A stretch of 64,000 nt of DNA from Natronorubrum texcoconense (GCF_900100335.1 NZ_FNFE01000009.1:141176-205175), one strand, 5' to 3'. Positions 27,933 to 36,335 are shown, counted from the stretch's first letter. The notes: generated by a model from the sequence alone, not told the origin. Program-made: numbers and translations.

Positions 27933-28709
27933 TTAGTCCCTTGCCGTCGATTCGGCCTCGAGCGGCTCTCCGAGCACCTCTTTACACGTCGCGTCGAGAC
28001 ACCGGGTCCCGCTCCGGGTTTCGAACGTCGGCAGCCCACAGCCGCACTCGCCGTCGACGACGCCCGCGGGGACGGCGAAGCCGGTGTCGCAGTCTGGGTA
28101 GTGCTCGCAGCCGGCGATGAGTCCGCCGCGTCGGAGGATTCGAAGGTCGCCATCGCAGTTCGACTCCGGACAGGCCCACTCGCGGTCGAACGCTTCTCGG
28201 ACGGCGTCGTCGAGGGACTCGCACGAGCGGTCGAGACAGACGTTGAACGCCAGCCCGCGCTCGACGCGCATCCGCGGGAGGCCACAGTCGCAGTCGCACT
28301 GCTCCTCGCGAATCGTCGCGTCTCGAGGCACTCCGTACCGATCCCCGCAGCCGACGCAGTGGACGCCGTTCGAGCGCACAAGCGCGCCGTCGCAGTCGGG
28401 ACAGCGCCCGACGGGCGTCCCGGCCGCCGAGGCCGGATAGTGCGCGAAGCCGTCCTGGTCGTGGGCGGCGATCCGCAGCGTCTGGGTGTCCTTCTTCGCC
28501 ACGAGCGTGAAGTCGTTCGCGCGGTCGCTCGAGACGCTGTCGGCCCGCGTCAGCCAGGCCACGGGCTGGTAGCCGTCGCTGTCGTGGACTAAGACGGTGT
28601 TGTCGGGTTTGACGATGGTCGTCACCCGGCCGCGGTACTCCTCGCGGTCGGCGTCTTCGGCGATGACGGTACAGTCGCCAGCGAGCACGCGAATCGCGTC
28701 GTCGATCAT
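27933..28709 (-). CDS. NucS N-domain-like protein with zinc ribbons
   Basis: A 258-residue protein. The N-terminal 100 residues (MIDDAIRVLAGDCTVIAEDA, then VTTIVKPDNTVLVHDSDGYQ and PVAW) resemble the DNA-binding N-domain of archaeal NucS. The RecB-like nuclease domain of NucS is absent. In its place are about four topoisomerase-type zinc ribbons (CPDCDGALVRSNGVHCVGCG; CDCDCGLP...CLDRSC; CPESNCDGDLRI...GCEHYPDCDTGF; CGCGLP...CLDATC). This suggests a DNA-binding or repair accessory protein rather than a nuclease, by inference. ATG 28709 is set by a strong TATA box about 26 bases upstream. Confidence 0.8.
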   Translation of the reverse strand: MIDDAIRVLAGDCTVIAEDADREEYRGRVTTIVKPDNTVLVHDSDGYQPVAWLTRADSVSSDRANDFTLVAKKDTQTLRIAAHDQDGFAHYPASAAGTPVGRCPDCDGALVRSNGVHCVGCGDRYGVPRDATIREEQCDCDCGLPRMRVERGLAFNVCLDRSCESLDDAVREAFDREWACPESNCDGDLRILRRGGLIAGCEHYPDCDTGFAVPAGVVDGECGCGLPTFETRSGTRCLDATCKEVLGEPLEAESTARD

Positions 28710-28730
28710 GGACGGTCTGGCCGCGGGTTG

Positions 28731-28740
28731 GTATATAAAA
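28731..28740 (-). promoter_or_regulatory. TATA box of the zinc-ribbon gene
   Basis: On the minus strand this reads TTTTATATAC. Its centre is about 26 bases from ATG 28709, so transcription should start at the start codon. It lies within the 43-base gap after the TlpA-like gene, giving the zinc-ribbon gene its own promoter. Confidence 0.7.
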
Positions 28741-28752
28741 TCGAGGACGCGA

Positions 28753-29340
28753 TTAGCGATTCTCAACCGCGGCCTCCTCGAGCGCCGTCTCGACGCCGCT
28801 GATCATCGTGTTCGCCGTCGTCCCGCCCTCGTCGCGCCAGTGGACCTCACCGGTGCCGTCGATGGCGATCGTCGTGGGTCGGAGCGCGACCTCGTAGTGG
28901 TCGTCGAGCGCACCGTCTTCGTCGTTACCGATCGTCCAGTCGCCGTCCTGTTCGGCCCACCAGTCGGCCAGTTCCGTTGCCGAGGGCTGGGCGCCGGCGC
29001 TCCCGTCGATGACGGAGAGCACGTGGACCGTTCCGTCGGGGCCGACGTCGACCGCCTCCTCGAGGCGGTCTCTGGCCTCCTCGACGCGCGGGAGGAGCGC
29101 CTTGCTGGTCGGACAGTTGAGTCGGGTGAAGTTGACCAGTTGGACCTGTCCGTCGGTGGGAACGCTGACCGTTCCGGCGTCGCTGCCGGGTCCGTCGACG
29201 GTCGTGACGTCGAACGGGGGTTCCGTTCGATCGGGTCCAGTCTCGCCCTCGCCGGTGGTCGATCCGCTCTCGCTCTCGTCGAGACAGCCGCTCAGCACCG
29301 CCAGTGGCGTCGCCGCTGCGATGAAGGACCGTCGGTTCAT
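28753..29340 (-). CDS. TlpA/thioredoxin-like lipoprotein with a single thiol
   Basis: A 195-residue exported protein. The N-terminus has a twin-Arg start and lipobox (MNRRSFIAAATPLAVLSGC), so it should be a lipoprotein facing the outside. After an acidic linker comes a thioredoxin fold: the strand VQLVNFTRLNCPTSKALLP and the cis-Pro region EVALRPTTIAIDGTGEVHWR. The usual redox pair CxxC is CPTS here (Cys76, Ser79), so only the first Cys remains. It may act as a monothiol redox or metal-handling protein. Its nearest same-strand neighbour is the zinc-ribbon gene. Confidence 0.82.
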   Translation of the reverse strand: MNRRSFIAAATPLAVLSGCLDESESGSTTGEGETGPDRTEPPFDVTTVDGPGSDAGTVSVPTDGQVQLVNFTRLNCPTSKALLPRVEEARDRLEEAVDVGPDGTVHVLSVIDGSAGAQPSATELADWWAEQDGDWTIGNDEDGALDDHYEVALRPTTIAIDGTGEVHWRDEGGTTANTMISGVETALEEAAVENR

Positions 29341-29466
29341 CTGATTGGGGTGCCGGATCGTCGGCTGTCGAGGGGACGACGCGGAGTCGGGTGTGTGTTA
29401 CCCCTGCGTACTGGGCCGTCCGATCCATCACGCACCACTTTTGGTACCCTCACTTGAACGTCACCT

Positions 29467-30189
29467 ATGGACGTTTTCGACGACGAGGACGCGGCGCTCG
29501 AGTCCCAAATCGAGCGCCTCGAGGGCGAGGTTGCGACGCTCGAACGGACGATCCGGGCGACCGACGAGGACGTCGACGCCGAACTTCGGTCCCGGTTCGA
29601 GGCCGTCGCGGGCGAACTGCAGGCCGTGCTCGCCGAGTCGAACGGCGGTCACGGAACGATAAACACGCGGACCGGGGGGACGATCACGCCGCTCGCGGCC
29701 GATCCGGCGGACGTCTCGCTCGCGGATATCGCCCACGCGCTCTCGAATCTCACTCGCTTTACGGGCCACGGGGCGGAGTTCTACAGCGTGGCTCGGCACG
29801 CGGTTCACGTCAGCTACGAGGTCGAAGCCCGGGGCGGCGGTCCCGCCGCCGTCCGCTGGGGACTGCTCCACGACGCCACGGAGGCCTACATCGCCGACGT
29901 CCCCGCGCCGGTCAAGCGGAGTCTACCGGGCTACACCCACGCGGAAGCCGAACTCGCGGCGGTGGTCCGGGAGGCGTTCGATCTCGACCTCTCGAGTGCG
30001 GACGAACGGCTGGTCGATTCCGCAGACGGCGACGTCGGCAGGTACGAACTGGCCGTCCACTTCCCCGACAGTCGATACGAGAAACCGGCCCTCGAGTGCA
30101 ACCCTGCCGATCTGGAGCAGCAGTTAGGGACCGACAGCGGCGACGACGAATTGTTCCGCCGACGCGCTCGCGAACTGGGCTACGAGTGA
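29467..30189 (+). CDS. HD-domain hydrolase with N-terminal coiled coil
   Basis: A 240-residue protein. Residues 1-60 form an acidic heptad-like coiled coil (LESQIERLEGEVATLERTIR). The rest is an HD phosphohydrolase of the YfbR/phage-like nucleotidase kind: DIAHALSNLTRFTGHGAEFY, SVARHAVHVSYEV, the HD motif WGLLHDATEAYIADVP and PAPVKRSLPGY. Such enzymes hydrolyse nucleotide monophosphates and need a divalent metal at the His and Asp residues. The substrate is inferred. It heads a rightward gene group with a P-loop kinase and a second HD enzyme. Confidence 0.82.
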   Translation: MDVFDDEDAALESQIERLEGEVATLERTIRATDEDVDAELRSRFEAVAGELQAVLAESNGGHGTINTRTGGTITPLAADPADVSLADIAHALSNLTRFTGHGAEFYSVARHAVHVSYEVEARGGGPAAVRWGLLHDATEAYIADVPAPVKRSLPGYTHAEAELAAVVREAFDLDLSSADERLVDSADGDVGRYELAVHFPDSRYEKPALECNPADLEQQLGTDSGDDELFRRRARELGYE

Positions 30190-30332
30190 GTCGGTCGCTC
30201 GGGTGGGTTCGACTGGTGGCTGACTCGAGTCGGCTCGGCTGGAAGTCGACTCGAGGGCGGCCAGAACGCGGCCTTCGAGACGCGTTCGACAAACCGTTCG
30301 GATTTAGTACCCTTCCCGACAGAGTGTGCAGC

Positions 30333-30860
30333 GTGGCTCGTCCAACGCTCCTCGTCTACTGCGGGCTGCCCGGCGTCGGCAAGTCGATGGCCTCCGGCTA
30401 CACCGCCGATCGACTCCCGGCGACGCGGTACCGCAGCGACGAAATTCGGAAGGCTCTGTTTCCCGACCCGACCTACTCGTCCGCCGAGAGCGACGCGACC
30501 TACGCCGAACTGCTCGAGCGCGCCCGCGAGGACCTCGAGACGGGCTCGGACGTCGTCCTCGACGCGACGTTTCGCACGACCGCCCGACGCGAGCAAGCGG
30601 CGGTTGCCGCTCGCGAGGCCGACGCGGACGTCCGATTCGTCCGCGTGACCTGCGAGCTCGAGGTCGTCGAGGACCGACTCGCCGAGCGGACGAACTCGAT
30701 TAGCGACGCCGAGTTCGAACAGCACCTGCTGCTGCGCGACTCGTTCGAATCGATCGACCGCGACCACGTCGTCGTCGACAACTCGGGGACGATCGAGGAG
30801 ACCCGCGCACAGCTCGATCGACTGGTGTTGTCCGCGCCGCGCGAACAGTCGACTCGGTGA
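30333..30860 (+). CDS. AAA/P-loop kinase-like ATPase
   Basis: A 175-residue protein starting at GTG 30333 (ARPTLLVYCGLPGVGKS follows the initiator); GTG 30324 is an alternative. The Walker A is GLPGVGKS. A DxxR-type region YRSDEIRKALFPDP and the strand DVVLDATFRTTARREQ match the small zeta-like or polynucleotide-kinase-like AAA_33 family. The lid has an Arg-rich helix (VVEDRLAERTN). The acceptor could be a nucleotide, sugar or RNA end. It lies between two HD-domain hydrolases on the same strand. Confidence 0.8.
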   Translation: MARPTLLVYCGLPGVGKSMASGYTADRLPATRYRSDEIRKALFPDPTYSSAESDATYAELLERAREDLETGSDVVLDATFRTTARREQAAVAAREADADVRFVRVTCELEVVEDRLAERTNSISDAEFEQHLLLRDSFESIDRDHVVVDNSGTIEETRAQLDRLVLSAPREQSTR

Positions 30861-31006
30861 GTACGCGTGCGCGAGTGGAATAGCACGGACACCCACTCGG
30901 CAGCACGAGTATGCAACCGGAATCGAGCACTCGCACAGCACACCGTCACGCGGTCGGAACCGCGGCGGCTAAGACGCTACCCTCTCGAGAGGTTACATAT
31001 CTTCAG

Positions 31007-32182
31007 ATGACGACGATCAAGGACAGCGTTCACGACTATATCGAACTCGACCCCACCGCCGAGGCGCTGCTCGATACCGCCGAAATGCAGCGGCTGCGCT
31101 CCGTACGGCAGTTGAGCACCGTCCAGCTCGTCTATCCCTCCGCGAACCACACGCGTTTCGAACACAGCCTCGGCGTCTACCACCTCGCCTCGCGAGCCGT
31201 CGACCAGTTGGACCTCGAGCCCGACCTCGGGGATCGCCTGCGCGCGGCCGCGCTGGTCCACGACGTCGGCCACGGGCCGTTCGGCCACCAGACCGAAGCC
31301 GCCATCGAGCGCCACCTCGGCCGTCACCACGACGAGATCGAGTGGCTGCTAACCGACAGCGACCTCGGCGACGTCCTCGAGGCGCGAGGACTCGATCCCG
31401 AAGCCGTCGCAGCGACCGTCGACGGCCGCGGCCCGCTCGGGGAACTCGTCTCCGGTCCGCTGGACGTCGACCGGCTGGACTACCTCGTTCGGGACGCCCA
31501 CCACACCGGCGTCCCGTACGGCACCATCGACCACGCGCGCCTGCTCTACTCGCTGCGGATCGTCGACGGCGAACTCGCGCTCGAGGCCGGTGACGTCGCG
31601 ACCGCCGAGAGCGCGCTGATCGCCCGGACGCTGATGAACGCGACCGTCTACCGCCACCACGTCTCGCGGATCGCGGGCGCGATGCTCGACCGTGCGAGCG
31701 AACGACTCCTCGCCGACGGCGCCGTCGATGCCGACCGGTTCACGCGGCTGACCGACGCCGAACTGCTCGCCACGCTCGAGGGCCACGCGCCGACGGCCGA
31801 CGTCGCGACTCGTCTGCGCGAACGGCGCCTCTACAAGCGGGCGGTCTGGCTCCCCCGCGGCGACGTCCCCGATCGGTTCGCCGGCCTCGAGTACGATCGC
31901 ACGCGCGACCTCGAGCGCGAAATCGCCGCCGTCGCAAATGTGGACCCCGCAGCCGTCGTCGTCGACAGCCCCGCCGAACCCAGTTCGCCCGAATCGCGTG
32001 CCCGAATCGTCGTCGACGGCGACCTGCGGCGACTCGAGGAGCGGTCGTCGCTGGTCGCCGGGCTGGACGCCTGCGCGCGAGAAATTTGGCGACTGGGGAT
32101 CTACGCGCGGCCGGATGCGGTCGAATCGGTCCGGGAGGCGGCGGGGGACGTGCTCGAGGTCGACGCCGACGTAGTTCCGTAG
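31007..32182 (+). CDS. HD-superfamily dNTPase-like phosphohydrolase
   Basis: A 391-residue HD enzyme of the COG1078/dGTPase-SAMHD1-like group. The start ATG 31007 gives the family N-terminus MTTIKDSVHDYIELDP. Motifs are LSTVQLVYPSANHTRFEHSL, the HD pair AALVHDVGHGPFGHQTE, and the third block DVDRLDYLVRDAHHTGVPYG. These enzymes hydrolyse deoxynucleoside triphosphates in a metal-dependent way, often under allosteric control. The upstream bases up to 30911 remain open but are non-coding in character. It ends a three-gene rightward group of nucleotide-related enzymes. Confidence 0.88.
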   Translation: MTTIKDSVHDYIELDPTAEALLDTAEMQRLRSVRQLSTVQLVYPSANHTRFEHSLGVYHLASRAVDQLDLEPDLGDRLRAAALVHDVGHGPFGHQTEAAIERHLGRHHDEIEWLLTDSDLGDVLEARGLDPEAVAATVDGRGPLGELVSGPLDVDRLDYLVRDAHHTGVPYGTIDHARLLYSLRIVDGELALEAGDVATAESALIARTLMNATVYRHHVSRIAGAMLDRASERLLADGAVDADRFTRLTDAELLATLEGHAPTADVATRLRERRLYKRAVWLPRGDVPDRFAGLEYDRTRDLEREIAAVANVDPAAVVVDSPAEPSSPESRARIVVDGDLRRLEERSSLVAGLDACAREIWRLGIYARPDAVESVREAAGDVLEVDADVVP

Positions 32183-32229
32183 TTTCGGATCGGTCGTCGG
32201 CTGAGCGTCGCTGCAGTCCGATCGAATCA

Positions 32230-32420
32230 CGTACGGTGCGCGCGCTGAGCCGCGGCGAGCGGACAGTGAGCCGCGACTTGTAGCCGTGCGAGGTCGTCGC
32301 GAGTGAAACGAGCGACTGCGTGGAAGACGCTTTGCGTCTTCCTCTGGATGAGCGAACACCCGAAGGGTGTGAGTGAATCGGTTGGGGAGGACGTGGTCAA
32401 CCCCCTGTCGCCAGGGACAG
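32230..32420. repeat. dispersed non-coding repeat, copy 2, with hairpins
   Basis: Intergenic DNA resembling copy 1 near 25.1 kb: it shares CGCGCTGAGCCGCG (32241-32254) and a 23-base identical core (32374-32396). Two hairpins lie between them: GGAAGACGC-TTT-GCGTCTTCC (32322-32342) and ACACCC-GAA-GGGTGT (32356-32370). No protein is encoded. The region up to 32600 holds nothing else recognisable. Confidence 0.7.
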
Positions 32421-32599
32421 AGCGCTCCTCGTCTCTCTGGTCTCAATCACGAGTGTATCGACGCTCGACGGGACACTCCTCGTCTCTCCGACTGCAAAAG
32501 GGGAGCACAGGGATCACTATCGTCGAAATCCGTAGCAGAAGCCGCTCGTTCTCGAGCGACACTATCACCGAGACGGGGCTCAGTAACTCGATCAAAAAG

Positions 32600-32605
32600 T
32601 TATAG
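32600..32605 (+). promoter_or_regulatory. TATA-like element before the 74-residue membrane gene
   Basis: TTATAG preceded by an A-rich run, centred about 26 bases before ATG 32629. The spacing predicts a leaderless transcript. Confidence 0.5.
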
Positions 32606-32628
32606 CCATTCGGACATGATGTGGTGGT

Positions 32629-32853
32629 ATGCCGTCGTTGGACGGTTTCAAAACGTGGTTCGAGTACGACATCCTCATCACGGCGTTCGCCGTCGTCCTG
32701 GTCGTCGTCCTCGTCGGGCTGGAACGATTCGTCGGGGTCGCGAGGCGGCTGCCACTCGAGCATCCGGCGTTCGCGCTCGCCGTCACGGGTGTCGGTTTCG
32801 GGGTGATCCTCATCCTGCTCTGGGTCGCAAGCCGGCTGAACACGCAGCCGTAA
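32629..32853 (+). CDS. small two-helix membrane protein, unknown
   Basis: A 74-residue protein from ATG 32629. An amphipathic start (MPSLDGFKTWFEYD) is followed by a hydrophobic helix (ILITAFAVVLVVVLVGLERF), a basic loop with RRLP, and a second helix (FALAVTGVGFGVILILLWVA). The tail is short and polar. No family recognised. A TATA-like element at leaderless distance supports it as a gene. Confidence 0.65.
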   Translation: MPSLDGFKTWFEYDILITAFAVVLVVVLVGLERFVGVARRLPLEHPAFALAVTGVGFGVILILLWVASRLNTQP

Positions 32854-32908
32854 TCGATACCCAGGACCCGTTTCGAGTCGATGGCTCGTGTCGACGGCGC
32901 ACCGCTGG

Positions 32909-33217
32909 TCACTCGCCCGAACCGGGCGTCTCGGTGGCGTCCATCCGTCGTTCGTACTTCTCGAGCGCTTCCTCGAGCGCCGCCTCGGCGTCGACCTCGA
33001 GCGAGTCCGCGAGCGCGAGCGTCGCAAAGAGCACGTCGCCGATCTCGTCGGTTTCGAGGGTTAGTTCCTCGGGTTCGGTACCGTACTCCGTCGACGTGTT
33101 CGCGTCCTTCGCGAGCTCGCCGACCTCCGAGACGAGATCGAGCAGGCGGAACTCGGGCGGCGTCTCGAGGTCGTATTCGTCCACGAACGCGGCGACAGCG
33201 GCCTGCTGGTCGTTCAT
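32909..33217 (-). CDS. MazG-like nucleotide pyrophosphohydrolase
   Basis: A 102-residue all-alpha NTP-PPase. The helix pair with ELAKDANTSTEYG, then LETDEIGDVLFATLALAD, gives the ExxE...ExxD metal-binding pattern of MazG (here VSEVGELAKD and TDEIGDVLFA). It hydrolyses nucleoside triphosphates to monophosphate and pyrophosphate, a house-cleaning role. ATG 33217 is used; the frame upstream is a shadow of the IMPase-like gene. It is divergent from that gene with a 111-base gap. Confidence 0.88.
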   Translation of the reverse strand: MNDQQAAVAAFVDEYDLETPPEFRLLDLVSEVGELAKDANTSTEYGTEPEELTLETDEIGDVLFATLALADSLEVDAEAALEEALEKYERRMDATETPGSGE

Positions 33218-33328
33218 ACGGCTACGTGAGTTCCCAACATCAAGAACCGACCGAAACGCGATTGGTCCAACCGAGAACCGGTCGGGGAAGAACAACGACC
33301 AAGTAGGGATCGGCCGTACTCGGGTGCC

Positions 33329-34180
33329 ATGACGAGCGTCCACGAACTCGAGCGAACTGCGATCGAGGCCTGTACGGTCGGCGGTGCGTACCTGCGCGAC
33401 GCCTACCGTGCTGAGGATACGGACGTCGACGCGGGTGCCCACGACGTAAAATCCAGCGCGGACACGGGTGCAGAGCGACGGATTCTCGAGGCGATCCGCG
33501 CCGCGTTCCCCGACCACGCCATCGTCGCCGAGGAATCGGGCCGCCACGAGGGGACGGGCGAGTACACGTGGCTCGTGGATCCGCTGGACGGGACGAACAA
33601 CTTCGAGTCGGGACTGCCGTCGTTCGCGACGGCGGTGACGGTGCTCGAGGGCGTCGAATCCGGCTCGTCGACTTCCGACGCAGAACCCGTTCTCGGCGTC
33701 GTCTACGTCCCGCTGCTCGACGATCTCTACGTCGCCACTCGAGGCGGGGACGTCCGATACAACGGGCAGCCGGTCGACGCGCACAGCGACGCCAGCCCCG
33801 AGACGGCCACCGTCGTTTCGGTCATCGGCCACGACGTGAAACGCCGGCCCGAGCAGGCGGCCGTCTCCGCGTCGATCAACCGGGCGCTCGAGGACCGCTG
33901 CAAGCGCCGCCTCGAGAGCTGGTCGCCGACGGTCCACTGGGGGCTGCTCGCTCGCGGGCGACTGGACGGTATCGTCTGCTATCGGCCGGACGCGGAGGAA
34001 CAGCTGTTGGGTGAGCTGTTCGCGGCCGAGAGCGGACTGCTCGCGGCGAGTGGCGGTGGTGATCGCGCGGGATGCGACGACGGGAACAGCGAGGACCGCG
34101 GCGAGTGGTTCGTCGCCGCCGGAAACGAGCCGGTGTTCGATGCGCTCCGCGAGGTCGTCGACGAGACCGTCCGGCGGTGA
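33329..34180 (+). CDS. inositol monophosphatase-family phosphatase
   Basis: A 283-residue protein of the IMPase/FBPase superfamily. The metal-binding motif is WLVDPLDGTNNFESGLPSF and the earlier Glu pair is in AIVAEESGRHEG. The third family motif, normally PWDxAAG, is divergent: RPDAEEQLLGELFAAESG keeps the Asp but lacks the Trp and its small residues. It should cleave a phosphate from an inositol, sugar or nucleotide-type (PAP-like) ester with magnesium. The altered third motif makes the substrate hard to name. The Ser/Gly/Asp-rich loop near residue 250 is also unusual. Confidence 0.85.
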   Translation: MTSVHELERTAIEACTVGGAYLRDAYRAEDTDVDAGAHDVKSSADTGAERRILEAIRAAFPDHAIVAEESGRHEGTGEYTWLVDPLDGTNNFESGLPSFATAVTVLEGVESGSSTSDAEPVLGVVYVPLLDDLYVATRGGDVRYNGQPVDAHSDASPETATVVSVIGHDVKRRPEQAAVSASINRALEDRCKRRLESWSPTVHWGLLARGRLDGIVCYRPDAEEQLLGELFAAESGLLAASGGGDRAGCDDGNSEDRGEWFVAAGNEPVFDALREVVDETVRR

Positions 34181-34254
34181 GCGTCGGCAGCGTGGTCACC
34201 CGTCTTTCCCATTCTGGCACAATACGTTTTACCTCCCCAGTCCTCCGTCCGGGT

Positions 34255-34848
34255 ATGGCCGAAACCACCGCCGAAATCGTGCTGTTCGAGGGCTTCGACG
34301 AACTGGACGCGATCGGTCCCTACGAAGTGCTCGAGAACGCCGCCCAGGCCGGCGCCGACCTCGAGACGAGTCTGGTGACCCTCGAGGAGACGGACATGGT
34401 GACCGCGAGTCACGACCTGCGAGTCGAGTCCCAGGGAACGCTGGGACAGCCCGATATCCTGATCGTCCCCGGCGGCGGCTGGACGACGGCGAACGAGGGC
34501 GTCCGCGCGGTCGTCGACGACGGAGCGCTGGGCGACGCGGTCGACGAACGGTTCACCGAGGGCTCGACCGTCGCCTCGGTCTGTACCGGCGCGATGGTGC
34601 TCGCCGAAGCGGGGCTGCTCGAGGGCCGGCCCGCGGCGACCCATCCGGTCGCGGAGGACGACCTCGAGGCGTCCGCGGCGAACGTGGTCGACGAGCGGAT
34701 CGTCGACGACGGCGACGTGCTGACCGCGGGCGGCGTCACGTCGGGGCTGGATCTCGCGCTGTGGATCGTCGAGCGCGAGTTCGGCGAGGAGATCGCGAGC
34801 GAGGTGAGCGAGTTGATGGAGTACGAGCGCGGCGAAGTGTTCGGCTGA
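34255..34848 (+). CDS. DJ-1/PfpI-family protein
   Basis: A 197-residue protein of the DJ-1/PfpI class I GATase-like superfamily. The nucleophile elbow is ASVCTGAMVLAEAGLLEGR with one Cys. The N-terminal block (EIVLFEGFDELDAIGPYEVL) and the VPGGGWTTANEG loop are those of the AraC-linked and isonitrile-hydratase-like subgroup. ATG 34255 is preceded by an A/T-rich patch at 34228-34242. Functions in the family range from deglycase and protease to isocyanide hydratase; none can be chosen here. It follows the IMPase-like gene by 74 bases on the same strand. Confidence 0.85.
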   Translation: MAETTAEIVLFEGFDELDAIGPYEVLENAAQAGADLETSLVTLEETDMVTASHDLRVESQGTLGQPDILIVPGGGWTTANEGVRAVVDDGALGDAVDERFTEGSTVASVCTGAMVLAEAGLLEGRPAATHPVAEDDLEASAANVVDERIVDDGDVLTAGGVTSGLDLALWIVEREFGEEIASEVSELMEYERGEVFG

Positions 34849-35014
34849 GATCGCAGCCCCTCTGTCGTGGGTCGACGTCGAGAACACGCGACAGCAGTTC
34901 CGGATGCCATCCGACTCGATCCGCGGCGAGCCGGCTACGCGGCGGCTCTCGTCGTGACGACCTTCCTGTGGCGACTCCCGCTGTGATGACGCCCCTTTCT
35001 TGTCACACCTCCTG

Positions 35015-36124
35015 TTACCGAACCCGATCGAGCGTCACCGAGACGGTCGTTCCACGCGGATGGTTGTCGGTGATCTCGAGGTCGCCGTCGAGGAGATCCA
35101 GCACGGTCGTCACCAGATAGAGGCCGGTCCCCATCCCCGAGTCGGCGTCGAACCTGGCGTCGGGATCACTGAGGAGGTGCTTTTGGGAGTCGGAGATGCC
35201 GACCCCATCGTCCGCGACGACGACCGTCGTTCGATCGACCGTCGTCTCGAGTGCGACCGTGACCGACGCGGTGGACCGATCGGTGTGGACGGCGGCGTTC
35301 GAGAGCAGTTGCGCGAACACGGAGCCGAGCGTCGGTGAGGCGGAGACGACGACGGGTTCGTCCGGCAGCGCCGTTCGATCGACGGCGACGGCGTCGCCGA
35401 ACTCCTGGCGAAGCCGGTCCAGTTCCGTCTCGAGGACGGCGACGAGGTCGCAGGGTTCGCGTTCGACGTCGATATCGGCGGCGAGGACGTCCATGAGTTC
35501 GGCGGCCGTATCCGTGAGCTCGAGGGTGTGCGTTGCAGCCTCGAGCAGCGCCTCGAGAGCCGGTTCGTCTCGGGGATCGACGCCCGATCGGAGCTGATCC
35601 CCCCAGCCGACGACCATACTCAGGTCGTTGCGGATGTCGGTTCTGACGAGTCGATTCAGCAGTGCGAGTCGGTGGTTCCTGTCGAGAAGCTGGCGCTGGG
35701 TTCGCGCTCGCTCGATCGCGTACCCGATCGTTCGAAGGAGCAGTTCGGCCGTGATCGAGCCCTTGACGAGGTAATCCTGTGCGCCACACCGGATCGCGTC
35801 GACGCCGAGTTCTCCCTCGTCGTGTCCCGTCAGCACGACGATCGGGACCGACGGGGCACGGTCGACGAGCCGATCGATCGTCTCGAGCCCGGCGCTGTCC
35901 GGGAGGGTGAGATCGAGCAAGACGACGTCCGGTGGCTCGGACTCCACTCGTTCGATGGCGGCCGAGAGCCGATCGACGTGCTCGACCGAGTCGATGCTGA
36001 CCGCGGCGTCACGGCCGCTCCGCTCGAGTGCGGTCTGGTGCTCCGTGATCAGCCGGTCGACGAACCGAGCGTCGTCGGGATTGTCCTCGACGAGCAGGAG
36101 GTCGACCGCACGCAACGAGTCCAT
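35015..36124 (-). CDS. receiver-histidine kinase hybrid lacking the phospho-acceptor His
   Basis: A 369-residue signalling protein. Residues 6-135 are a receiver domain with Asp71 (VVLLDLTLPDS) and Lys121 (DYLVKGS), both intact. A dimerization helix follows with LNRLVRTDIRND, where haloarchaeal kinases normally have RHDIRND: residue 162 is Thr (codon ACC). The ATPase domain has an N box (AQLLSNAAVH), a D box (VADDGVGI) and a G box (DSGMGTGLYLV), so it may bind ATP but cannot autophosphorylate in the usual way. Start ATG 36124 is preferred; 36136 is an alternative. It is divergent from the HxlR-receiver gene. Confidence 0.88.
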   Translation of the reverse strand: MDSLRAVDLLLVEDNPDDARFVDRLITEHQTALERSGRDAAVSIDSVEHVDRLSAAIERVESEPPDVVLLDLTLPDSAGLETIDRLVDRAPSVPIVVLTGHDEGELGVDAIRCGAQDYLVKGSITAELLLRTIGYAIERARTQRQLLDRNHRLALLNRLVRTDIRNDLSMVVGWGDQLRSGVDPRDEPALEALLEAATHTLELTDTAAELMDVLAADIDVEREPCDLVAVLETELDRLRQEFGDAVAVDRTALPDEPVVVSASPTLGSVFAQLLSNAAVHTDRSTASVTVALETTVDRTTVVVADDGVGISDSQKHLLSDPDARFDADSGMGTGLYLVTTVLDLLDGDLEITDNHPRGTTVSVTLDRVR

Positions 36125-36335
36125 TTCGCACACCATGGGATGCGACCATGCTATCAGTTCCGGTGTCGTTCGAACGCCTGGTACGTTCCGCGGCACCCGA
36201 GTGACTCGAGCGACCCGATCGGAGACCCCGTGCAGTCGAGCGACGCGAAACGCTTCCTCTCGTTGATCGCTTCGCCTCCCGGGCGAATGCGCCACGAGAC
36301 CGAATAGCTAAGCCCCTGCCGTCGGACTCTCTCAC

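Noticed and set aside
29391..30332. N-terminal extension of the P-loop kinase
   Set aside because: The frame overlaps the HD-domain gene out of frame and is Arg-rich; GTG 30333 directly precedes the first conserved strand.
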